Shown piece after piece: positions 55,605 to 63,922 of a DNA stretch of 64,000 nucleotides (positions within the stretch are counted from its first letter, which is position 1; each line of letters starts with the position of its first letter). The DNA is from Flavobacterium sp. N2270. GTDB taxonomy: Bacteria > Bacteroidota > Bacteroidia > Flavobacteriales > Flavobacteriaceae. Made by a program: the position numbers and the translations under genes. The DNA lies in assembly GCF_025947225.1 (NCBI RefSeq), contig NZ_CP110005.1, forward strand, positions 186,001-250,000, given 5' to 3'. The notes under the pieces are model-generated. The model was not told the origin of the DNA. It worked only from the letters and a program-made list of their open reading frames with translations, and searched no databases.

Positions 55605-56606
55605 CTATACATTTAGCATTTGCCAAAGTTTATCTTTTAATTCTACTAAACCTTGTTGAGCTACTGAAGAAATAAACATATATGGAACACCTTTTAGTTC
55701 TTTGTCTAAAACTTGTTTCATTTCTGTTTGAAGTTCTTCATCTAACATGTCCGATTTAGAAATTACTAAAAGTCTGTCTTTATCTAACATTTCTGGATTA
55801 TATCGACGAAGTTCATCTAATAAAATCTCATATTCTTTCTTAATATCATCTGCATCTGCTGGAACTAAAAACAACAGTGTTGAATTACGTTCAATATGGC
55901 GTAAGAAATAATGTCCTAAACCTTTTCCTTCTGCTGCACCTTCAATAATTCCAGGAATATCTGCAATTACAAATGATTGAAAATCTCTATAAGCAACAAT
56001 TCCTAAATTAGGTTTTAATGTTGTAAAAGGATAATCAGCAATTTTTGGCTTAGCCGAAGTTAAAACAGATAATAAAGTTGATTTTCCTGCATTTGGAAAA
56101 CCTACTAAACCAACATCAGCTAAGACTTTTAACTCTAAGATAACATCTAGTTCTTCAGATGGCATTCCTGGTTGAGAATAACGAGGTGTTTGATTTGTAG
56201 CCGTTCTAAAATGCCAGTTCCCTAAACCTCCTTTACCTCCTCTTGCTAAAATTTTAGTTTCATCATGTTCTGTAATTTCAAACAGAACCTCTCCAGTTTC
56301 TTTATCTTTTATTACAGTTCCTAATGGAACCTCTAAATATTTGTCTTCACCATCATGACCAGTACTCCTAGAGCTTCCCCCATCACCACCATGACTACCT
56401 TTTAAATGTCTAACAAATTTTAAGTGAAATAATGTCCAAAGGTTTTTGTTTCCTTTTACATAAACATGTCCTCCACGTCCTCCATCACCACCATCTGGCC
56501 CACCTTTTTCAATAAATTTTTCTCTATGCAAATGCGTAGATCCTTTACCTCCTTTACCAGAAGCAACATATATTTTTACGTAGTCTACAAAATTCCCTTC
56601 TGTCAT
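55605..56606 (-). CDS. obg: GTPase Obg/CgtA
   Basis: Obg is an essential GTPase tied to 50S assembly and stress signalling. The 333-residue protein has the glycine-rich N-terminal fold ([16 protein letters not shown] and [12 protein letters not shown]) and the G domain with GFPNAGKST (169-177) and [10 protein letters not shown]. The C-terminal OCT domain of some Obg proteins is absent, giving the common short form. Upstream lies a 14-base repeat pair and then the adk terminator. Confidence 0.96.
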   Translation of the reverse strand: MTEGNFVDYVKIYVASGKGGKGSTHLHREKFIEKGGPDGGDGGRGGHVYVKGNKNLWTLFHLKFVRHLKGSHGGDGGSSRSTGHDGEDKYLEVPLGTVIKDKETGEVLFEITEHDETKILARGGKGGLGNWHFRTATNQTPRYSQPGMPSEELDVILELKVLADVGLVGFPNAGKSTLLSVLTSAKPKIADYPFTTLKPNLGIVAYRDFQSFVIADIPGIIEGAAEGKGLGHYFLRHIERNSTLLFLVPADADDIKKEYEILLDELRRYNPEMLDKDRLLVISKSDMLDEELQTEMKQVLDKELKGVPYMFISSVAQQGLVELKDKLWQMLNV

Positions 56607-56616
56607 AACTTAATTA

Positions 56617-56644
56617 GTAATTAGCGATTAGTAATTAGTGATTA
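56617..56644. repeat. Two 14-base repeats (GTAATTAGYGATTA)
   Basis: GTAATTAGCGATTA (56617-56630) and GTAATTAGTGATTA (56631-56644) are tandem with one difference, and partial copies extend on either side. They lie just upstream of obg. Confidence 0.8.
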
Positions 56645-56740
56645 GCTAACTACTACTCTAAAAATATTTTTGCAAAGATAGTTTTTTTTTAGCCCTTATA
56701 GTAGTGGAAAGCTTTTTTGTGGTAAAAGACAAATTTTGCT

Positions 56741-56778
56741 CATAAAAAAAGAGCGACTAAAGAAGCTCTTTTTTTATG
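56741..56778 (-). terminator. Terminator of the HPRT-Adk fusion gene
   Basis: CATAAAAAAAGAGC pairs perfectly with GCTCTTTTTTTATG around a loop of about 10 bases. It lies 55 bases past the fusion gene stop. The rest of 56645-56832 shows no other feature. Confidence 0.88.
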
Positions 56779-56832
56779 TTTAGCAAATGTTTTTTAGACA
56801 AAAAACTTGCAACGAATAGAAGGATTAGCTTC

Positions 56833-57951
56833 TTATAAATTGTCTATTACTTTACTTAATCTTTCTGTAATTTCTTCAATAGAACCTATACCGTTAACAG
56901 CATAAAATTTATTTTGATCTTTATAATAATCCATTAATGGAGCCGTTTTTTCGTTGTACTCTTGATATCTATTTCTAATTTTTTCAACATCTTGGTCGTC
57001 TGCCCTACCTGAAGTTTTTCCTCTTTCTAGCAAACGCTGAACTAAAATTTCATCATCTGCTTCTAATGCAACTGTTGCTGTTACATTCCATTCTTTCGTT
57101 TTCAAAAAAGCATCTAAAGCATCAGCTTGAGCAATTGTTCTAGGAAAACCGTCAAATAAAAATCCTTTCGAATCAAGATTCTTTTCAACTTCATCTTGTA
57201 ACATTTTAATTGTTACTTCATCAGGCACTAGATCTCCTTTTTCAATATATGATTTAGCTAACTTTCCTAAATTGGTATCATTTTTCATGTTATATCTAAA
57301 GATATCACCTGTTGAAAGATGTGTTAAACTGTATTTTTGTTTTAAGAATTCTGCTTGAGTTCCTTTTCCAGCACCTGGCTTTCCAAATAAAACGATATTA
57401 ATCATGTTGTTGTGTATATTTGTGTTAGCTAATTGATAAACGTTTTTTAAATTTCTACCTAATCCGTCATAATCCAATCCATATCCAACAATAAATTTAT
57501 TTGGAATTCTTATACCAACATAGTCTAATTTAATGTCTTTTTTATAGGCTTCAGGTTTAAAAAATAAAGTTGCAATTTTAAAATGTTTTACTTTTTGTTC
57601 TTTAAATATGTTTTTTAATTCTTCAACTGTATTCCCAGTATCTACAATGTCCTCAACAACTATTACAGATCTTCCTTCTAAACTTTCATTTAATCCGATA
57701 AGTTGTTTTACATTATTAGTAGATTGTGTTCCTTCATATGAAGCTAATTTTACAAAGTTCACTTCACAAGGATGTTCATAATGTTTCATTAAATCAGCCA
57801 TCACCATGAATGAACCGTTTAAAACACCTATAAAAACAGGGATTTCTTCACTAAAATCAGCTGCAATTAACTTTGCCATATTTTGAATAGCAAAATCTAA
57901 CTCTTTTGCTTGTATAAAAGCTTCAAATTTTTTGTTGTGTAGTTGTATCAA
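56833..57951 (-). CDS. adk: Fused hypoxanthine phosphoribosyltransferase and adenylate kinase
   Basis: The 372-residue frame carries two enzymes. Residues 1 to about 178 form a type I phosphoribosyltransferase with the PRPP loop VIVVEDIVDTGNT (96-108), typical of hypoxanthine salvage. Residues 184-372 are a complete adenylate kinase with P-loop GKPGAGKGT (190-198), the THLSTGDIFR AMP site and DGFPRTIAQ. An internal Met183 at 57405 could start adenylate kinase alone, but the frame is continuous. Linking purine salvage to AMP phosphorylation is a known flavobacterial arrangement. A promoter lies upstream and a hairpin downstream, so it is its own unit. Confidence 0.9.
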   Translation of the reverse strand: MIQLHNKKFEAFIQAKELDFAIQNMAKLIAADFSEEIPVFIGVLNGSFMVMADLMKHYEHPCEVNFVKLASYEGTQSTNNVKQLIGLNESLEGRSVIVVEDIVDTGNTVEELKNIFKEQKVKHFKIATLFFKPEAYKKDIKLDYVGIRIPNKFIVGYGLDYDGLGRNLKNVYQLANTNIHNNMINIVLFGKPGAGKGTQAEFLKQKYSLTHLSTGDIFRYNMKNDTNLGKLAKSYIEKGDLVPDEVTIKMLQDEVEKNLDSKGFLFDGFPRTIAQADALDAFLKTKEWNVTATVALEADDEILVQRLLERGKTSGRADDQDVEKIRNRYQEYNEKTAPLMDYYKDQNKFYAVNGIGSIEEITERLSKVIDNL

Positions 57952-57978
57952 TTTTCAGTAGTTTTTAGGAATAAACAA

Positions 57979-58008
57979 CAAATTTACTAAACTCGTAAGG
58001 ATTTCAAA
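57979..58008 (-). promoter_or_regulatory. Promoter of the HPRT-Adk gene (TTTG-N18-TAAATTTG)
   Basis: TTTG at 58008-58005 lies 18 bases from TAAATTTG at 57986-57979. The spacing is slightly short of the usual 19-21. Confidence 0.6.
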
Positions 58009-58050
58009 TAAAGTATTTTATTTTTTTTGCAAATTTGGTATATTTACAAA

Positions 58051-58593
58051 ATGACAACAGAAATGTTTACCAAAATTGATCAAAGTAATGCCAGTAAAAA
58101 ATGCCGAATTATGGTGAGTAATTTTGCAATGAAAAGCGATGAAAATTTAGTTGAATTAACTACTACTGCTTTTGATATTTCGAATAAAAACCATGTGAAA
58201 GCTTTTTGGTCCTTAGAACTAGTTTGTGAAAAAAAACTTAAATTATTTACTCCTTATATTGACGAATTTTGTACAGTTTTATCAAAAATAAAAGACGACT
58301 CTGCTGTTAGGCCAGCAACTAAAATTTGTTGGTTTTTAGCTAAAAGCAATAAAAAAAACGGAATTTATTTATCAAAAGACCAAGAACACATTATTATAGA
58401 GAATTTAATTGACCGATTGATTCAAGATGAAAAAGTAGCAGCAAAAGTATATGCAATGAAAGCATTATTTGTTTTTGGAATAAAACATAACTGGATTTAT
58501 GACGAATTAAAACCTATAATTACTCAAGATGCTTATCAACATACAGCTGCTTATCAATCTTGTGCTCGAAATATTTTGAAAAAGATAAATTAA
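58051..58593 (+). CDS. All-helical protein of unknown function
   Basis: The 180-residue protein appears entirely alpha-helical, with amphipathic helices of about 20-30 residues in the style of HEAT or armadillo repeats (AFWSLELVCEKKLKLFTPYIDEFC and KVAAKVYAMKALFVFGIKH). No catalytic motif is visible. I chose the ATG at 58051 (MTTEMFTK), which lies 4 bases after a TATATTTA box; an upstream frame from 58027 would run through this promoter-like sequence. It precedes purK by 42 bases and is probably in the same region of expression. Confidence 0.7.
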   Translation: MTTEMFTKIDQSNASKKCRIMVSNFAMKSDENLVELTTTAFDISNKNHVKAFWSLELVCEKKLKLFTPYIDEFCTVLSKIKDDSAVRPATKICWFLAKSNKKNGIYLSKDQEHIIIENLIDRLIQDEKVAAKVYAMKALFVFGIKHNWIYDELKPIITQDAYQHTAAYQSCARNILKKIN

Positions 58594-58606
58594 TTTTCAA
58601 AATGTT

Positions 58607-58614
58607 TATCTTTG
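58607..58614 (+). promoter_or_regulatory. -7 element of purK
   Basis: TATCTTTG fits the consensus and is 21 bases before the purK ATG at 58636. The TTG upstream is 28 bases away, so the -33 box is poor. Confidence 0.5.
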
Positions 58615-58635
58615 CCTAAACACAACTACAACGAA

Positions 58636-59793
58636 ATGAATTACTTTTCTTCTGATTTTAAATTAGGAATTTTAGGCGGAGGCCAATTAGGCAAAATGCT
58701 TTTAACCGAAACTAGAAAATTTGACGTTCAAACTTTAGTATTAGACCCAAGTGAAGAAGCACCATCTCGTTTTGGTTGTAACGCTTTTTACAAAGGAAGT
58801 TTAATGGATTATGATACTGTTTATCAATTTGGAAAAATGGTAAACGTACTTACAATTGAAATTGAAAACGTTAATTTAGACGCATTAGACAAACTTGAAG
58901 AAGAAGGACTACCTGTTTTTCCATCACCAAAAACGTTGCGTTTAATACAAAACAAAGGAAAGCAAAAAGATTATTATGTAGCCAATGGAATTCCAACTTC
59001 TAAACATTTACGTTTTGTAGGCTTAGATGATTTAAGAGAAAGTTTAGCAAAGGATAAATTAGATTTCCCTTTTGTATGGAAAAGCGCACAATTTGGTTAT
59101 GATGGGAACGGCGTAAAAATTTGCCGTTCTGCTTTAGATTTAGTCAAACTTCCAGATGTTGAATGTATTGCTGAAGAATTGATACCTTTTAAAAATGAGT
59201 TAGCTGTTATTGTTTCTCGTTCTACAAATGGAGAAATAAAAACATATCCTGTTGTAGAAATGGAGTTTCATCCAGAAGCCAATCAAGTGGAATACGTAAT
59301 TTGTCCAGCACGAATTGAAGATTCAGTTGCATTGAAGGCGCAAGAAATTGCATTAAAAGTTTCAGAAGCGTTTAACCATGTAGGTTTATTAGCTGTAGAA
59401 ATGTTTCAAACTGAGAATGATGAAATTTTGGTAAACGAAGTGGCTCCAAGACCACATAATTCTGGACATTATTCAATTGAAGCCAGTTATACTTCTCAAT
59501 TTGAAAATCATATTCGTGCAATTTTAGGTTTACCTTTAGGAAATACAAGTAGTAAAGTTGCGGGTATTATGGTAAATTTAGTTGGCGAAGAAGGTTTTAC
59601 AGGGCAAGTAGTTTACGAAAACATAGAAAAAATAATTGCTATTGACGGTGTCACTCCACATATTTATGGAAAAAGAGAAACGCGACCGTTTAGAAAAATG
59701 GGACATGTTACTATTGTAAACCCTGATATGGAACAAGCAAGAAAAGTTGCTGAAGTAGTGAAGAATACAATCAAAGTAATTAGTGTTCAGTAA
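58636..59793 (+). CDS. purK: 5-(carboxyamino)imidazole ribonucleotide synthase
   Basis: PurK is the ATP-grasp enzyme that carboxylates AIR to N5-CAIR in purine synthesis. The 385-residue protein begins MNYFSSDFKLGILGGGQLGKML and contains FVWKSAQFGYDGNGV, EELIPFKNELAVIVSR and EVAPRPHNSGH. I took ATG 58636 rather than an alternative TTG at 58612, which falls inside the -7 box. purE follows 132 bases downstream. Confidence 0.95.
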   Translation: MNYFSSDFKLGILGGGQLGKMLLTETRKFDVQTLVLDPSEEAPSRFGCNAFYKGSLMDYDTVYQFGKMVNVLTIEIENVNLDALDKLEEEGLPVFPSPKTLRLIQNKGKQKDYYVANGIPTSKHLRFVGLDDLRESLAKDKLDFPFVWKSAQFGYDGNGVKICRSALDLVKLPDVECIAEELIPFKNELAVIVSRSTNGEIKTYPVVEMEFHPEANQVEYVICPARIEDSVALKAQEIALKVSEAFNHVGLLAVEMFQTENDEILVNEVAPRPHNSGHYSIEASYTSQFENHIRAILGLPLGNTSSKVAGIMVNLVGEEGFTGQVVYENIEKIIAIDGVTPHIYGKRETRPFRKMGHVTIVNPDMEQARKVAEVVKNTIKVISVQ

Positions 59794-59840
59794 ATAGTTT
59801 TCAGAAAACAGAAGAAAGTTTTGCTTATAAACACAAACTT

Positions 59841-59866
59841 GTCTTTCTGACGAAGGAAGAATCTCA
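59841..59866. repeat. Solitary copy related to the GIY-YIG cassette terminal repeat
   Basis: GTCTTTCTGACGAAGGAAGA followed by ATCTC resembles the 25-base terminal repeat of the GIY-YIG cassette (GTCATTGCGAGGCACGAAGC-AATCT) and a GTCATTCTGA...GAAGAATCTC repeat that I recall in Bacteroidetes. It lies between purK and purE without a gene or partner. Confidence 0.5.
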
Positions 59867-59925
59867 TAAATTAAGATTATAGTTTTTTATATTTTCAATT
59901 TAAATAAACGATTAAACAACAAAAA

Positions 59926-60402
59926 ATGAAAGTAGCCGTAATAATGGGAAGTATTTCAGACATGCCAGTTATGAAAGACGCCATAGACATATTAAAAGGA
60001 TTTGACATTGAGGTAGAAGTAGATATTGTATCTGCTCACAGAACGCCTGAAAAATTATTTGACTTTAGTCAAAATGCACACACAAGAGGAATTTCAGTAG
60101 TAATTGCTGGAGCAGGTGGTGCAGCACATTTACCAGGAATGGTAGCATCGATGAGCCCGTTACCCGTAATTGGTGTTCCGGTAAAATCAAGTAATTCTAT
60201 TGATGGTTGGGATTCTGTTTTATCAATCTTACAAATGCCAGGTGGAGTTCCTGTTGCAACTGTTGCATTAAACGGAGCTAAAAACGCAGGAATTTTAGCC
60301 GCTCAAATCATTGGAAGTCACGACAAATGTGTGTTGGATAAAATTGTTCTTTACAAACAAGGATTAAAAGAAGCAGTTATAAAAGCTTCGGAAAGTTTAT
60401 AA
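59926..60402 (+). CDS. purE: 5-(carboxyamino)imidazole ribonucleotide mutase
   Basis: PurE converts N5-CAIR to CAIR, the step after PurK. The 158-residue class I protein begins MKVAVIMGSISDMPVMKDAIDIL and contains the VSAHRTPEKLFDF and AGAGGAAHLPGMVASM active-site loops. It is complete. A hairpin follows 7 bases beyond the stop. Confidence 0.97.
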   Translation: MKVAVIMGSISDMPVMKDAIDILKGFDIEVEVDIVSAHRTPEKLFDFSQNAHTRGISVVIAGAGGAAHLPGMVASMSPLPVIGVPVKSSNSIDGWDSVLSILQMPGGVPVATVALNGAKNAGILAAQIIGSHDKCVLDKIVLYKQGLKEAVIKASESL

Positions 60403-60408
60403 AAAAAT

Positions 60409-60430
60409 GAAGCTCCATCCCTGGAGCTTC
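60409..60430. terminator. Hairpin after purE, T-run only on the minus strand
   Basis: GAAGCTCCA and TGGAGCTTC form a perfect 9-bp stem with a 4-base loop. The plus strand continues TGAAAATC with no U-tract, while the minus strand has a run of seven T. It may work as a factor-assisted terminator for purE or stop antisense transcription. The remaining bases to 60551 show no feature. Confidence 0.6.
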
Positions 60431-60551
60431 TGAAAATCTATTCACATTTAAGTGACAACTATAAAAAAAATTCTTGTTTGGGACAAAAAGGTCTCTTTCA
60501 TCATCATTTCGTCGACAAAAATATACACTTTATCGATAATTACAAAATATT

Positions 60552-62579
60552 ATGACAATTTTTTTAGAAAAATTCAACACAAAACACAATTCTGCACCTT
60601 TTAACAAGATTAATCTTTCAGATTATAAACCTGCTTTTGAAGAATGTATCGAAAAAGCAAAAGCAGAAATAGATGCAGTCATTCAAAATACTGAAAATCC
60701 AACTTTTGAGAACACTATAGAAGCACTTGATTTTGCAGGTGAAAATCTAGACCGTTTATCAAGTATTTTCTTTAATCTTAATTCAGCAGAAACTTCTGAA
60801 GAAATGCAAAAAATTGCACAAGAAGTTTCTCCTCTATTAACTGCTTTTAGTAATGATATTACATTAAATGAAGATTTGTTTAAAAAAGTAAAAGCCGTTT
60901 ACGATCAAAAAGATAGTTTGACTTTAACAACAGAACAGGCTACTTTATTGGATAAAAAATACAAAGGTTTTGCAAGAAATGGCGCTTTACTTTCTGAAGA
61001 TAAAAAAATGCGTCTTCGTGAAATTGATAAAGATTTAGCTAAATTAAAACTTACTTTTGGCGAAAATGTACTCGCTGAAACAAATAACTATCAACTTCAC
61101 TTAACCAATGAATCAGATTTAAGTGGTTTACCCGAAGGAACTATTGAAGCAGCAAGAACCTTAGCAAAAAGTAAAGAACTAGAAGGTTGGATTTTTACTT
61201 TAGATTATCCTAGTTATATTCCTTTTATGACCTATGCAGATAAACGCGAATTACGTAAAGAATTAGCCATAGCTGCTGGAAAAAAAGCCTTTCAAAATAA
61301 TGAATTTGATAATCAAGAAAATGTTTTAAAAATTGCCAAATTGCGTCATGAAAGAGCAAATTTATTAGGTTATGCAACACATTCTCATTTTGTTTTAGAA
61401 GAACGAATGGCGCAAAATCCAGAGAAAGTAAAGTCGTTCTTAAATGATTTATTAGAAAAAGCTAAACCTGCAGCTGAAAGAGAATTTTCAGAATTAACTG
61501 ATTTTGCAAAACAATTAGACGGAATTGAAGTTTTAGAAAAATGGGATGGCGCTTATTATTCAGAAAAACTAAAACAAAAATTATTTAGTTTAGATGATGA
61601 AAAATTAAAACCTTATTTCAAACTAGAAAATGTTTTAAACGGCGCTTTTACAATTGCTGAAAAATTATACGGAATTACATTTAAAGAAGTTTTTGACATT
61701 GACAAATACCACGATGATGTTCAAACTTTTGAAGTTTTAGATTTTGAAGGAAATCTTGTTGCATTATTCTATACCGACTTTTTCCCTAGAAAAGGAAAAC
61801 GAAACGGAGCTTGGATGACTTCCTTTAAACCTCAATTTATCAAAAATGGAGTAAACGAAAGACCACATATTTCTAACGTCTGTAATTTTACACCGCCAAC
61901 AGAAAGCAAACCTTCACTCCTAACCTTTAATGAAGTTACTACTTTATTTCACGAATTTGGCCATGGTTTACACGGAATGTTAGCCAATACAACTTATCCA
62001 AGTTTATCAGGAACTTCAGTATATTGGGACTTTGTAGAATTACCAAGTCAGGTTATGGAAAACTGGTGTTATGAACCCGAAGCTTTAGCATTATTTGCAA
62101 AACATTATCAGACAGGAGAAATTATTCCACAAGAATATGTAGAAAAAATAAAAGAAAGTGCTAGCTTTTTAGAAGGAATTGCAACTATGCGTCAAATTAG
62201 TTTTGGTTTATTGGACATGGCTTACCATAGTAATGACCCAAAAGATATAACTTCTGTAAAAGAATTTGAAGAAGCTGCTTTTGAAAACACAAAATTGTAT
62301 CCAGATGTTGCTGAAAACTGTATGAGCGTTTCGTTTTCGCATATTTTTCAAGGCGGATATTCTTCTGGATATTACAGTTATAAATGGGCTGAAGTTTTAG
62401 ATGCAGATGCTTTTGCTTATTTTCAAGAAAAAGGAATTTTCAATAAAGAAGTGGCTACTAAGTTCAAAGAAAATGTACTTTCAAAAGGTGGAACTGAATT
62501 ACCAATGGAATTGTACAAAAAATTTAGAGGTCAAGAACCAAAACCAGAGGCTTTGTTGAAAAGAGCTGGGTTGATTTAA
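60552..62579 (+). CDS. M3 family metallopeptidase (peptidyl-dipeptidase/oligopeptidase A-like)
   Basis: The 675-residue cytoplasmic protein has the thimet-oligopeptidase fold with HEFGH at residues 467-471 as the zinc site and the glutamate ligand region in FVELPSQVMENWCYE after it. It lacks a signal peptide. Dcp and PrlC/OpdA are the closest named types; a precise symbol is not certain. It degrades short peptides. A small gene of unknown function follows 6 bases later. Confidence 0.93.
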   Translation: MTIFLEKFNTKHNSAPFNKINLSDYKPAFEECIEKAKAEIDAVIQNTENPTFENTIEALDFAGENLDRLSSIFFNLNSAETSEEMQKIAQEVSPLLTAFSNDITLNEDLFKKVKAVYDQKDSLTLTTEQATLLDKKYKGFARNGALLSEDKKMRLREIDKDLAKLKLTFGENVLAETNNYQLHLTNESDLSGLPEGTIEAARTLAKSKELEGWIFTLDYPSYIPFMTYADKRELRKELAIAAGKKAFQNNEFDNQENVLKIAKLRHERANLLGYATHSHFVLEERMAQNPEKVKSFLNDLLEKAKPAAEREFSELTDFAKQLDGIEVLEKWDGAYYSEKLKQKLFSLDDEKLKPYFKLENVLNGAFTIAEKLYGITFKEVFDIDKYHDDVQTFEVLDFEGNLVALFYTDFFPRKGKRNGAWMTSFKPQFIKNGVNERPHISNVCNFTPPTESKPSLLTFNEVTTLFHEFGHGLHGMLANTTYPSLSGTSVYWDFVELPSQVMENWCYEPEALALFAKHYQTGEIIPQEYVEKIKESASFLEGIATMRQISFGLLDMAYHSNDPKDITSVKEFEEAAFENTKLYPDVAENCMSVSFSHIFQGGYSSGYYSYKWAEVLDADAFAYFQEKGIFNKEVATKFKENVLSKGGTELPMELYKKFRGQEPKPEALLKRAGLI

Positions 62580-62585
62580 ATAAAA

Positions 62586-62906
62586 ATGAGTCAGATATAT
62601 TACAATCAAAAATTAATAAAATTAATTGAAAAGTTATTTATTAATGGAAAAGATGCGAGAGAAAAGTTAATAGAAAATGAAGATTTAATTCATACAGTGT
62701 ATCTAGCATCAAACTCAAATGATTTGGACACAAAAACTAAAACTAGTTGGAATAAAATATGGAATGATTTAAACACTAGTAAGGAAATAATATTAACAAA
62801 AGACAGAACTATATCTTCATTTAGAAATACAGTTTCATCAAAAAGGAATAAAACTTTATCTAAGTATTTACAACTTATTTTTGAAGAATATTGTAAAATC
62901 ATATAG
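62586..62906 (+). CDS. Small protein of unknown function
   Basis: I do not recognise this 106-residue protein. It is polar, mostly helical and lysine-rich (YYNQKLIKLIEKLFINGKDAREKLIENEDL), with no signal peptide or membrane segment. It starts 6 bases after the M3 peptidase stop and ends before a terminator, so it is expressed with the peptidase. The composition matches its neighbours. Confidence 0.65.
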   Translation: MSQIYYNQKLIKLIEKLFINGKDAREKLIENEDLIHTVYLASNSNDLDTKTKTSWNKIWNDLNTSKEIILTKDRTISSFRNTVSSKRNKTLSKYLQLIFEEYCKII

Positions 62907-62912
62907 ATTTTA

Positions 62913-62943
62913 GAAACCGAAGAATTACTACTTCGGTTTCTTT
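62913..62943 (+). terminator. Terminator after the M3 peptidase operon
   Basis: GAAACCGAAG pairs perfectly with CTTCGGTTTC around an 8-base loop and is followed by TTT. It lies 6 bases past the stop of the small gene. Confidence 0.88.
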
Positions 62944-62951
62944 ACAAAACA

Positions 62952-62975
62952 AACTTTCATTTTTTTTTGAAACTT
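62952..62975. promoter_or_regulatory. Operator-like palindrome over the GbsR gene promoter
   Basis: AACTTTCA-N8-TGAAACTT is an inverted repeat with one mismatch. It overlaps the -33 box (TTTG at 62966-62969). A perfect version occurs before the next gene at 63528-63551. Confidence 0.65.
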
Positions 62976-62997
62976 TAAAAACTTTTATATATCTTTG
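62966..62997 (+). promoter_or_regulatory. GbsR/MarR gene promoter (TTTG-N20-TATCTTTG)
   Basis: TTTG at 62966-62969 and TATCTTTG at 62990-62997 are 20 bases apart. The ATG at 63002 follows after only four bases, predicting a leaderless mRNA. Confidence 0.75.
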
Positions 62998-63001
62998 TGG
63001 T

Positions 63002-63508
63002 ATGGAATTTAAAGAAGCAAAAAATAAATTCGTTCAAACATGGGGAGCATTGGGTAGCCAGTGGGGAATTAATAAAACCATGGCGCAAATTCATGCTTTA
63101 TTAATGATTAGCAACGAAGCTATTTCTATGGAAGACATAATGGAAGAATTACAAATTTCTCGTGGAAATGCTTCTATGAATATTCGCGCATTAATGGATT
63201 GGGGAATTGTTTATAAAGAATACAAAGCAGGAGAACGAAGAGAATTTTTTACTGCTGAAAAAGATTTAGATGAATTAGCCGTAAAAATTTCAAAAGAAAG
63301 AAGCAAAAGAGAAATTAAACCAGCTTTGAAAGTTTTAAAAGAAGTTTCGTCAATTGAAGCTAATAAAACAGAAGAAGAAAGACATTTTGTAGAACAAACT
63401 TCTAAACTTTATGATTTTGTTTTAAAGGCAGATAATGTTTTAGACAAAATTACAGAATACAAAGACAATTGGTTAGCCAAACTGGTTGTAAAGATTATGA
63501 AGAAATAA
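63002..63508 (+). CDS. GbsR/MarR family transcriptional regulator
   Basis: The 168-residue protein has a winged-helix domain: KTMAQIHALLMISNEAISMEDIMEELQISRGNASMNIRALMDWGIVYKEYKAGERREFF includes recognition helix and wing. The N-terminal WGALGSQWG and C-terminal helices fit the GbsR-like subgroup. It probably binds the palindromes found before its own gene and before the following membrane-protein gene, acting as an autoregulator. The ligand is unknown. Confidence 0.88.
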   Translation: MEFKEAKNKFVQTWGALGSQWGINKTMAQIHALLMISNEAISMEDIMEELQISRGNASMNIRALMDWGIVYKEYKAGERREFFTAEKDLDELAVKISKERSKREIKPALKVLKEVSSIEANKTEEERHFVEQTSKLYDFVLKADNVLDKITEYKDNWLAKLVVKIMKK

Positions 63509-63527
63509 ACTAAAAAAATTTAACCTA

Positions 63528-63551
63528 AACTTTCATTTTTTTCTGAAAGTT
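63528..63551. promoter_or_regulatory. Perfect operator-like palindrome before the 63566 gene
   Basis: AACTTTCA and TGAAAGTT are exact reverse complements with an 8-base spacer. It is the same motif and spacing as the site before the GbsR gene and ends 14 bases before the next ATG. No consensus -7 box is seen here. Confidence 0.65.
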
Positions 63552-63565
63552 CAAAAATAAAATAT

Positions 63566-63922
63566 ATGAAAATAGCACAAAAAATAAACAAAATTAGTTA
63601 CATAGCAACTCTTTTTCTTTACCTAACAGTAATTTTTGGTTTATATGCACAGATTGCTTTAGGCGCAATACAAATACTAATTGCTTTATATATTAGTTTT
63701 AATATGAAATTCCTAACAAAGAAAATGAAATATCAAATAATTAATTATTGGATTTATGTAGCTCTTTATTCAGCTTTAGTAACAGCTTTTTTTAATGATT
63801 GGATTGACTTTAATGACAATAATTTACTTTTAATAATTACAATTATAATATTACCTATGAGTATTGCAACATATTTCACAATTACTTTAAATAAAATAGC
63901 AAAACAGAATGAAACAAAATAA
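63566..63922 (+). CDS. Small integral membrane protein of unknown function
   Basis: The 118-residue protein has about four membrane segments (near 12-29, 31-46, 61-76 and 85-105) and basic loops. I recognise no named family. It is preceded by a palindrome shared with the adjacent GbsR-type regulator, so it is likely a regulated partner of it. Its end overlaps the next gene by 14 bases. Confidence 0.7.
   Translation: MKIAQKINKISYIATLFLYLTVIFGLYAQIALGAIQILIALYISFNMKFLTKKMKYQIINYWIYVALYSALVTAFFNDWIDFNDNNLLLIITIIILPMSIATYFTITLNKIAKQNETK

Noticed and set aside
57405..57951. Separate hpt gene with frameshift or missed stop before adk
   Set aside because: The frame is continuous with a short linker and both domains are complete; the fusion is known in this group.
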